Shown here: piece after piece, positions 13,777 through 20,642 of the stretch
Layout: each line of letters opens with the position of its first letter
Numbering within the stretch: the first letter of the stretch is position 1
Assembly (NCBI GenBank): GCA_964276095.1
Contig: CAXYDR010000003.1
Span: 124,001 to 188,000 of the forward strand
From: GCA-2733415 sp964276095
GTDB taxonomy: Bacteria; Bacteroidota; Bacteroidia; Flavobacteriales; Flavobacteriaceae
Length of the DNA stretch: 64,000 nt
Direction: 5' to 3'
Made by a program: the position numbers and the translations under genes
Notes under the pieces: generated by a model
Databases searched by the model: none
Told to the model about the DNA's origin: nothing
Seen by the model: only the letters and a program-made list of their open reading frames with translations

Positions 13777-13930
13777 CGTCTGTTACTTCGTCTTTTCCAG
13801 TATCGCCATCTTTAGCGTTTATATCTAAAAGCTCTTGTTTTTCCTCACTCGTCAAATTACTATCTGATTCACATGAGTTAAAAGTTAAACTAATTGTAAT
13901 AATTACTGCAATAAATAATACTTTTTTCAT
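13766..13930 (-). CDS. Very small lipoprotein (54 aa)
   Basis: ATG at 13930 to TAA at 13766 gives a signal peptide with lipobox (SLTFNSC, Cys20), followed by the acidic ESDSNLTSEEKQE. An acidic stretch soon after the lipidated Cys is also what Bacteroidota surface-export signals look like. The mature part is only about 34 residues. It overlaps the membrane-protein gene by 11 bp, so the two are probably made together. Confidence 0.75.
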   Translation of the reverse strand: MKKVLFIAVIITISLTFNSCESDSNLTSEEKQELLDINAKDGDTGKDEVTDDDV

Positions 13931-14054
13931 ATTTGTTTTTTTTAGATTATTTAAATAAATTTGAATGCAAATTTATTGCTTTAATCCATTAAAAAACAAT
14001 TAGATAGCATGGTAATTAGGGTTAATATTAATTCTTTTTACATGTGCTTATTCA

Positions 14055-14073
14055 TAGCTAAGTTACTTAGCTA
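14055..14073. repeat. 19-bp perfect palindrome
   Basis: TAGCTAAGT and ACTTAGCTA flank a single T, and CTAAC follows immediately. There is no T-tract, so it is not a terminator. It could be an operator, or the outer half of an attC-like site whose other end is the GTTGGCA at 14255-14261. Confidence 0.5.
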
Positions 14074-14242
14074 ACAAAAACGTTACCCATTTATTTTGTT
14101 AAATTTTCAAATTATTGAAATACCCAAACACCATTATTAAGCATCACTATAATTAGTGAGATAAAAATACCTGATTATAGTCATTTTATAAGAGCTTGTA
14201 AGGTAGTATATTTGGGATAAAACAGAAATAAACGTAATTACG

Positions 14243-14262
14243 TTTATATACTTGTTGGCAAC
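14243..14262 (+). repeat. Copy 2 of TTTATATACTTGTTRGCAAC site
   Basis: It differs from the copy at 5973-5992 by one base and has the same orientation. It stands 68 bp before the AAA gene, where the closing end of an upstream cassette-type recombination site would be expected. Confidence 0.6.
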
Positions 14263-14329
14263 ATACCGAAAAACCACGCTGTACTCAAGAACTTAACGCA
14301 ACAAATCTAAATTAATAGATTTTCAAAGA

Positions 14330-16471
14330 ATGATAACTAAACTAAACAATTTCACCCATAAATCTTTTGTTGATTACACTAACCCGAATAATTTACTTTT
14401 TTGCACCAAAAACATTCTTTTTGGATACAATGGAAAAGGAAAAAGCTCAATCGCTATTGGTATTAAAAATGAATTTCTAAAAAACCCAATCAAGAATCAA
14501 GGGAATTTTAGAGTGTTTGATAGAGATTATATTTCAACCTCATTATTACTCGAAAACACTGACGGAAAAATTAAAGGGATTGAAGCAAGTTTTGGTAAAG
14601 GAGTTGTTGATATAGAAAATAAGGTTAAAGAATTAGAAAAACTTATAATAAGCAAAACAGAAATTGACAAACTTGATTTAAATATTGTCAGATTAAAAAA
14701 GGAAATCAGAAGTGATATTGACACAATTCACAATAGAAGGAAAGGTAAATCTAATATTCAAAAGAAATCTAAAGATGAAACTGTTGAGCGTGTAATTGAA
14801 CTTTACAAAAAAGATTTTAAGGAAGCAAAAAAAATTGAATCAGACGATAATAAATTAATAGAAGTTAACGGTGACAATTCAATCGAAAAGCAAATCTCAC
14901 AAAATGAAAATTTACGCCCGTTATTATTTTCAAACATTTCAACAACTCTAAAGGAAGAAGTTAATATAATCTTTAAAGAAAAATTTGGAGAAGATATTTC
15001 AATCCCAGAATATGAAATAGTTCAATGGATTGAATCGGGAATAAAAATTCACAAAGATGGTGATAATTGCAAATTTTGTAATAACAAATTAGATTATTCA
15101 AATATCAAATCTAAAATAACTCACTACAAGGAAAATAAAAGACATAAAGCAACTATAAAACTAAAACAATTCAGAGAACAACTTCAAGAATTTTTAGAAA
15201 GCATCTACACTATTCAAAAAGAAACTAAAACTTATTCTACCAATATTGGCAATGAAGTTGAGCAATATTTTACAACAATTACCGAAAAGGAAAATGATAT
15301 TCAATTTCTAATAAATTCGTGTCAATCAAAGATTGACAAAATTGAGATTCAAGAAAATTTTGACTTAGAACTTCTGACAGCAATATTGCAGAAAATTGAA
15401 GATTCAATTGTAAATATCAATAAAATCAAAAATGAGCAATTATCGGAACTAAGAAAGAAATTAAATAATCTAACGACATTAGTAAAAGGTGCTATTGGTT
15501 TGGAAATATCTAAATCAACCAACATTAAAGACAAATTAAAAGATGTTGAAATCAAAGTAAGAGAGGTAAAAGACAAAAGTGAAAACAATATAAAAATTCA
15601 AAAACAAATTCAAGATTTAAAACAACAAAAAAGTCTTACAAAGGATTTTGCTGATTTTGTTTCACAAATTCTTAGCGATATAAACATATCATTAAAAGTA
15701 ACTCTTGATTCTGATAATCGCAATTATATTATAAAAAGTACAAATGAAAATACTACATTAATAATAAAAGATATTAGCGAAGGAGAAAAGAATCTTTTAG
15801 CCTTATTATTTTTCTATTTTGAACTTTTTATTGACAACAAACAACAGCAGATAAAACCTGAAATAGAACTTATCATTGTAGACGACCCTATTTCAAGTAT
15901 GGATGATTCGAATAAGTTCTACATATTGGAACTTATGAAAAGCCTTTTAGAACTAAAAAATCAACAGATTTTTGTTATGACTCATTCTTGGGAAGACTAT
16001 TGCAATTTATCTTATGGACAAGATAATAATCATTCTTTTGCAACTTTTGAATTAAGAAAAAACAATGGATTTAGTGAGTTAGTAAATCTGTCGAGCAAAG
16101 AAAAACCTTACAACTATCTTTTTAAAGAGATTTATGAGTTTTCTAATAAAAATAATAACGACTTAGAATCAGAATGTCAGATTTATCATTATCCAAATGT
16201 AATGCGTAGAATTTTTGAAGAGTGGTATGGTTTTAAACTTGGTAAAAATTTAAATTTCACAAGTAAACTTCAAAAACAAATTGAAAATGATTTCAAAATC
16301 AAAAGTAATAATGAAAAAACAAAACTTGGTTTACTAATTAAAGTTTGCAATATTCTTTCTCATTCAATAAACGGCTCAATGAATCCACAAGAAATACAAC
16401 AATCTGCAAAATATTTAATGAACCTAATAAAAGACAATGACAAATTACATTTTGACAATATGAAGCAATAA
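14330..16471 (+). CDS. RloC/PrrC-like AAA protein (putative tRNA anticodon nuclease)
   Basis: This 713-aa protein has an N-terminal Walker A (GYNGKGKSS, residues 32-40) and long coiled coils. These are interrupted near residue 247 by a zinc-hook-like NCKFCNN. An ABC signature-like ISEGEKN (about 480) and a Walker B LIIVDDPISSMDD (about 515) follow. This is the SMC/Rad50-like layout of the RloC/AAA_13 family (COG4694), whose members cut tRNA at the wobble position upon phage attack. The C-terminus holds NVMRRIFEEW (about 623-632) and LSHSIN (about 675-680), a spaced Arg-Glu...His set that could be the nuclease centre, but the match is not exact. It is rightward, unlike its neighbours on the left, and flanked by attC-like sequence. 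Confidence 0.75.
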   Translation: MITKLNNFTHKSFVDYTNPNNLLFCTKNILFGYNGKGKSSIAIGIKNEFLKNPIKNQGNFRVFDRDYISTSLLLENTDGKIKGIEASFGKGVVDIENKVKELEKLIISKTEIDKLDLNIVRLKKEIRSDIDTIHNRRKGKSNIQKKSKDETVERVIELYKKDFKEAKKIESDDNKLIEVNGDNSIEKQISQNENLRPLLFSNISTTLKEEVNIIFKEKFGEDISIPEYEIVQWIESGIKIHKDGDNCKFCNNKLDYSNIKSKITHYKENKRHKATIKLKQFREQLQEFLESIYTIQKETKTYSTNIGNEVEQYFTTITEKENDIQFLINSCQSKIDKIEIQENFDLELLTAILQKIEDSIVNINKIKNEQLSELRKKLNNLTTLVKGAIGLEISKSTNIKDKLKDVEIKVREVKDKSENNIKIQKQIQDLKQQKSLTKDFADFVSQILSDINISLKVTLDSDNRNYIIKSTNENTTLIIKDISEGEKNLLALLFFYFELFIDNKQQQIKPEIELIIVDDPISSMDDSNKFYILELMKSLLELKNQQIFVMTHSWEDYCNLSYGQDNNHSFATFELRKNNGFSELVNLSSKEKPYNYLFKEIYEFSNKNNNDLESECQIYHYPNVMRRIFEEWYGFKLGKNLNFTSKLQKQIENDFKIKSNNEKTKLGLLIKVCNILSHSINGSMNPQEIQQSAKYLMNLIKDNDKLHFDNMKQ

Positions 16472-16518
16472 AATTAGTATAAAACTAAAACCTATTTCTG
16501 AGAAGAAAAAGTACGATT

Positions 16519-16714
16519 GCCTAACAATGTATAAAAAACATAGGGCGTTTGTGCTAAACCGAAAGGTTTGTGAATATTAACAAAGTCCGCTAAATATAAA
16601 ATTTGGCATTTATAATAAAAAAGATAAAAGCAAAATATTTATATTTAGCTAAGTAATAAACCGAAACGAAAATACTTATCACCTGCCCTACGTTTCTTAT
16701 ACGAAACGTTAGGC
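16519..16714 (+). repeat. attC-like element between the two defence candidates (196 bp)
   Basis: GCCTAAC (16519-16525) opens and GTTAGGC (16708-16714) closes the element; both fit the integron core consensus RYYYAAC/GTTRRRY. Just inside, GTATAAAAAACATAGGGC (16529-16546) pairs with GCCCTACGTTTCTTATAC (16685-16702) at 16 of 18 positions, leaving unequal spacers as attC sites do. The centre holds AAACC-GAAA-GGTTT (16556-16569). It is longer than most published attC sites. Confidence 0.6.
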
Positions 16715-16729
16715 ATCATTAAAAAAACA

Positions 16730-18343
16730 ATGGAAGACTCTATTTTCAGAATATCAGATAAAGAAGAAAAAGAACTATTTGAAACTGGACATGTTGTCTT
16801 TGATTCATCTGCATTATTGAGTTTTTATGGTTACACGGAGAAAATATCCGGTAAGTATTTCAATAAGGTTTTCAAAGCGCTAGACAAACGCTTGTGGCTC
16901 CCTGCTCAAGTAATATATGAATTTGAAAAGAATAGAGAGAAAGTAATAAATAAACCAAAAGGAGACTATCACAATTTGGTAAATAGTAATAACAGAAAGG
17001 AAGGTGGTTTTTTAGATTCTGTTAAAAATACAATTAACAATATTCGAAAGGATTCTAATACTATTCATGGGCAAATTAATGCCCTGTCAGAAAAAACCAT
17101 AAAAGATGACAAGCACCCACACCTCAAACAGAATTCAATAAACAAATTCATAAAAGAGTTAACCAAATTTGAATCAAATATTGAAACATTAAGTTCAGGT
17201 TTTGATAAACTGTCAGCTGACACTAAAGCCCAAATTGAACAGAAAATTAAAGAAATAGATAGCAAGTCCACATTAGATAATTTAAGAGAACGCTTAAACA
17301 CTTCTTTTTCTCATGGAACTCAATATCCTTACGAGAAGATGTTGTCTATTATTCGTGAAGGAAATTTTAGGTATGAAAATGAAATCCCTCCTGGCTACAA
17401 AGATAAGGATGGCAAAATTGGGTTTCAGATGTTTGGAGACCTTATTCTTTGGTTTCAAATAATAGACTACGCTAAAGAAAATAGTCATCCAATAATATTT
17501 GTAACAAATGATGTAAAGGAAGATTGGTGGCATCAGGAAAAGGATAGTAAACACAAGGACTCTCCAAGACATGAATTGCTATATGAGTTCAAGGACAAAA
17601 CCAACCAAAACATTTGGTTCTATACTACAGACCAACTAATATTTAAAGCGAACAAATATTTAAAAACAGATATTCCTGAAACAATCATTGAGGAAGTTAA
17701 ATCGGCTAATGTGAATGCAAACGAATTGGATTGGCTTGAGCTTCTTCAAGATGCATTAGATAATGATGAAGATGTAAAAGCGAATCATAGATATAAGTAT
17801 AAAGGCAAATCATTGGGTACTTGGCTAACAATCTTGGCACAAAGAAATAAAGAAGGAAAAAAATTAGAATTAAGAGCCGAAATTGAATCAATTGGATTTG
17901 ATTATGATCTAAGAGGAAGAAGCCCAGAGGCTTCAACAAAGCGATTCATAAAAAAATTAGTATCCGATGAAGATCCCATAAAAGTGAATTATCAAAATTG
18001 GTTTAATGGGATTATTTCTCCGAAAAAGAAAAATTTAACTGATGGAACAATTGAAAAATTGAATCAAGTTTGGGAATTAAAATTTAACGAAGAGAGATAC
18101 TGGTCTATTCCATCTAAAACAAAAGACAGAGTTGAGGAGTGGAAAGAGTTTAGATACGATCCTGAGAATAATACTAAAGGGAGATGGTCAACTCATGATA
18201 AAGACATGGGAGACGTTTATTCTTGGGTTTTAAAACGAAAGAAAGACCCCTACTTTATGAGCCTTATTATTGATCAATTTAACGAAACAGAAATTGATGA
18301 ACTAAGGTTAGAAGGCTTTCCTGTAGACAAAACAGATGCCTAA
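16730..18343 (+). CDS. PIN-like nuclease fused to helicase-associated-type repeats
   Basis: The N-terminal region (about 1-310) reads as a PIN-like domain of the PIN_8 type. It has VVFDSSALLSFYGY (Asp25), LWLPAQVIYEFEK, a long helical insert, GDLILWFQIIDYAKE and IIFVTNDVKEDWW, giving the acidic residues expected of a metal-dependent nuclease. The C-terminal part (about 330-537) has two segments resembling helicase-associated repeats. One contains GKSLGTWLTILAQRNKEGKK and IGFDYDLR; the other contains DMGDVYSWVLKRKKDP and ends EGFPV. The stop codon TAA lies inside the GCCTAAC of the next attC-like element. A defence effector is inferred from domain type and context. Confidence 0.75.
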   Translation: MEDSIFRISDKEEKELFETGHVVFDSSALLSFYGYTEKISGKYFNKVFKALDKRLWLPAQVIYEFEKNREKVINKPKGDYHNLVNSNNRKEGGFLDSVKNTINNIRKDSNTIHGQINALSEKTIKDDKHPHLKQNSINKFIKELTKFESNIETLSSGFDKLSADTKAQIEQKIKEIDSKSTLDNLRERLNTSFSHGTQYPYEKMLSIIREGNFRYENEIPPGYKDKDGKIGFQMFGDLILWFQIIDYAKENSHPIIFVTNDVKEDWWHQEKDSKHKDSPRHELLYEFKDKTNQNIWFYTTDQLIFKANKYLKTDIPETIIEEVKSANVNANELDWLELLQDALDNDEDVKANHRYKYKGKSLGTWLTILAQRNKEGKKLELRAEIESIGFDYDLRGRSPEASTKRFIKKLVSDEDPIKVNYQNWFNGIISPKKKNLTDGTIEKLNQVWELKFNEERYWSIPSKTKDRVEEWKEFRYDPENNTKGRWSTHDKDMGDVYSWVLKRKKDPYFMSLIIDQFNETEIDELRLEGFPVDKTDA

Positions 18344-18515
18344 CAACACCTATATTTAATGCGAGTTTTGGTAGTGAATTGAAAAAATTTAGCGATTAAT
18401 GAACCACGCTAAACCTTTGGTTTAGCTTTAGAAATGAAAAGATAAAAACAAAACACAAAGCTTTAGCTAAACTATCGCTTTTAAATCCTGCACTAACCAT
18501 AGCTAGGCGTTGATA
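18338..18515 (+). repeat. attC-like element after the PIN-like gene
   Basis: It opens with GCCTAAC (18338-18344) overlapping the stop codon and closes near GGCGTT (18506-18511). The outer arms pair less well than in the preceding element (about 11 of 16 inside the core). The centre holds GCTAAACC-TTT-GGTTTAGC (18408-18426), the same AAACC/GGTTT module seen at 16556-16569. The shared module supports a common origin for both elements. Confidence 0.5.
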
Positions 18516-18551
18516 ACAATAGTTATCTAAGTAATTTACTTAATCAAAACA

Positions 18552-18583
18552 AAAAAAGCACCTCCTATGAGGTGCTTTTTTTG
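18552..18583 (-). terminator. Integrase terminator
   Basis: AAAAAAGCACCTC and GAGGTGCTTTTTT pair perfectly around CTAT, with a run of Ts on either strand. It overlaps the 3' end of the integrase gene and probably stops transcription from both sides, insulating the cassette genes from the integrase. Confidence 0.85.
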
Positions 18584-19827
18584 TTTAAAACTATATCTAT
18601 TACTTTCCTGTGATATTCATCAATTTTATGTTGCGGAAAAACATCTAAATAAATATCGGTAGTAGTATTGTTTTTATGCCCTATAAGCTCTTGTAAATAT
18701 AAAAAAGGAACTTCCTGTAACTTTGCTAAATTAATAAAGGTATAACGAGCTGACATAGTTGTGAGATTAAAATCAATCTCCAATTCTTTACCTATACGTC
18801 TTAAATTAGCATTTATTGTAGCTAGTTTATAACTATATGTTTTATAGCTCCTAACATTATCCTCTTTATTAAAACCGTTTTCTAGTAAAGGAAATAAATA
18901 TTCTTGTGTTGGGTCCTGGTACTTATTTATTATTGCTCGAGCTTCAGGGAAAATTTTAATAGTTTGTTTTGTATTTACTCTTGTTTTTAGTTTTGTACGT
19001 GTAAAAGTAAAATAATCCGTTTTTACATCTTTAGGTTTCATTAAAGCCAATTCTACAAAATTAATACCTCGCATATAAAAACAAAATTTCCAGAAATCTA
19101 ACGCCATTGTTTTATAAGTAATTTTCCACTTATTTGTTGGTTGCTCAATATTTACTAATTGCTGCGTTTTCTTTAATGATAAATTTCTGTTTACAGTAGT
19201 GCTTGTTATTTTCTTTTTAAATAAAGTGCTTTTAAAAGGGTTCTTTTTAGGAGAATAATCATCATTTTCAATGGCATAATTATATACTTGCCTAACAATA
19301 GACAAATAACGTGTTGCGCTTTTTAATCCCTCTATTTCTAAAGCTTTTTTATACTTTTTTAACAGATCAAAAGTAATTTCGTTAAACGAAATATCTTTAT
19401 TATTCAAAAAGCCTTTAAACTTCCTTATTTTGGTATTATCAAGTAAATTGGTTGATATTCCTATTTTATCTTCAAAATCAATTGTTTTGTGATATGCAAA
19501 AAACATGAGTTCCTTTGTATCCTTACCAGTATATACATCAGTTATTTTTTTAGCAGTCCAGCCATTATCAATTCCCTCATATAAAAGCTCCTCCATTTCC
19601 AGTAATTTCTTCTGACAAATTAACGAGAGTCTGCGGTTTTTAGGTAGGTTTAATTTTTTGCTCCAATCATCAATAGTACATCTTACACCAATAGAAACAA
19701 TTGCTTTTTTTTGATCTTTTAATACTTGTAATATTATTGGGTGTGAACCATCAACAAGTACTTGGGTTGATTTTAATTTTAATTTTACTGAAGCCAAGAG
19801 TGAAGTTTTATAATTACTTGGGTGCAA
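18565..19827 (-). CDS. Tyrosine recombinase / integrase
   Basis: This 420-aa protein has the three-part layout of Bacteroidota phage-type integrases: an N-terminal arm-binding domain (about 1-100), a SAM-like core-binding domain (about 105-200) and a catalytic domain. Visible catalytic residues are Arg253 (YMRGIN), Lys279 (RTKLKT), Arg361 (SARYTF), His384 (LIGHKN) and Tyr393 (TDIYLD). The usual His three residues before Arg361 is Met358. The start is TTG at 19827; no nearby ATG exists in frame. It sits at the right end of the element with its back to recR, as expected for the gene next to the attachment site. Confidence 0.9.
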   Translation of the reverse strand: MHPSNYKTSLLASVKLKLKSTQVLVDGSHPIILQVLKDQKKAIVSIGVRCTIDDWSKKLNLPKNRRLSLICQKKLLEMEELLYEGIDNGWTAKKITDVYTGKDTKELMFFAYHKTIDFEDKIGISTNLLDNTKIRKFKGFLNNKDISFNEITFDLLKKYKKALEIEGLKSATRYLSIVRQVYNYAIENDDYSPKKNPFKSTLFKKKITSTTVNRNLSLKKTQQLVNIEQPTNKWKITYKTMALDFWKFCFYMRGINFVELALMKPKDVKTDYFTFTRTKLKTRVNTKQTIKIFPEARAIINKYQDPTQEYLFPLLENGFNKEDNVRSYKTYSYKLATINANLRRIGKELEIDFNLTTMSARYTFINLAKLQEVPFLYLQELIGHKNNTTTDIYLDVFPQHKIDEYHRKVIDIVLNKKSTS

Positions 19828-19928
19828 TATAAGTGAAATTTCAATGTAATTATATGCTCGTATATGCTTATTTTGTGTTACCCATTAAATAAGGAATAGA
19901 CGACAAAACCTTAGTGACAATAGGCAAA
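19828..19928. other. Probable right junction of the element with the host chromosome
   Basis: This 101-bp spacer separates the integrase start from recR. It holds a 10-bp tandem pair, TATATGCTCG and TATATGCTTA (19851-19870), possibly an arm-type or regulatory site. No tRNA or gene end is used as target here. The exact attachment core cannot be found without the left end. Confidence 0.4.
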
Positions 19929-20546
19929 TTAGTTTTTTAAACTTTGTTCAAACGGAATTCTGTGTAATATACTACGTCCAAGAGTAACCTCATCAGCATA
20001 TTCCAACTCATCACCAACAGAAATCCCTCTTGCTATGGTAGAAACCGTAATATTTGCACTTTCTATTTTTCTATAAATATAAAAATTAGTAGTATCACCT
20101 TCCATAGTAGAACTCAATGCAAAAATAAGTTCATCTGCTTTTCCATCTAACACTTTCTGTACCAATGAATCGATATTTAACTCTGAAGGTCCAACACCAT
20201 CAATTGGTGAAATTTTCCCTCCCAACACATGATACAGTCCTTTAAACTGACTTGTACTTTCAATTGCCATCACATCTCTTATATCTTCAACAACACAAAT
20301 TAATCGATCGTTTCTTGTTACATTAGAGCATATTTCACACAAAGCTACATCTGAAATATTATGACAATTAGAACAATGCTTAATCTCTAAACGCATTTGT
20401 TGTAGCGCAGACGAAAGTTTGGTTGTTTGATCAGTATGTTGTCTCATTAAATGCAATACCAAACGTAATGCCGTTCGCTTACCAATTCCTGGTAATTGTG
20501 ACATTTCATAAACTGCATTTTCTAAAAGTTTTGAAGAGAATTCCAT
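19929..20546 (-). CDS. recR: Recombination mediator RecR
   Basis: RecR works with RecO and RecF to load RecA at gapped DNA. The 205-aa length is standard. In order are the helix-hairpin-helix (LPGIGKRTALRLVLHL), the four-cysteine zinc finger (CSNCHNISDVALCEIC) and a Toprim domain with VVEDIRDVMAIE and ALSSTMEGDTT. The C-terminal ARGISVGDELEYADEVTLGRSI is the conserved family end. The gene is intact, so the neighbouring element did not disrupt it. Confidence 0.97.
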   Translation of the reverse strand: MEFSSKLLENAVYEMSQLPGIGKRTALRLVLHLMRQHTDQTTKLSSALQQMRLEIKHCSNCHNISDVALCEICSNVTRNDRLICVVEDIRDVMAIESTSQFKGLYHVLGGKISPIDGVGPSELNIDSLVQKVLDGKADELIFALSSTMEGDTTNFYIYRKIESANITVSTIARGISVGDELEYADEVTLGRSILHRIPFEQSLKN

Positions 20547-20590
20547 AAAACAAAATTACTGCAAAATATTCATTCCTACTAGTATAGAAA

Positions 20591-20620
20591 AGCCCAATAC
20601 AGAAAAAACTATATTGGGCT
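20591..20620 (-). terminator. Terminator after the secreted propeller protein gene
   Basis: AGCCCAATA pairs with TATTGGGCT across a 12-base A-rich loop, followed on the minus strand by TTTTC. It lies between the end of the 1001-aa gene (20643) and the start of recR (20546). Confidence 0.7.
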
Positions 20621-20642
20621 AATATGTATAAATAATAGTTGT

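Larger units (their letters stand above)
13931..14329. other. 399-bp spacer with palindrome and recombination-like site
   Basis: No gene is visible. The spacer holds a 19-bp perfect palindrome (TAGCTAAGTTACTTAGCTA, 14055-14073) and the second copy of the TTTATATACTTGTTRGCAAC site (14243-14262). It separates the leftward lipoprotein gene from the rightward AAA gene and probably contains the promoter of each, although no clear TAnnTTTG element was picked out. Confidence 0.6.

Noticed and set aside
16519..18515. Inverted repeats as transposon ends around the PIN-like gene
   Set aside because: No transposase, no target-site duplication and no matching pair of terminal repeats was found; the internal pairing fits attC-like sites better.
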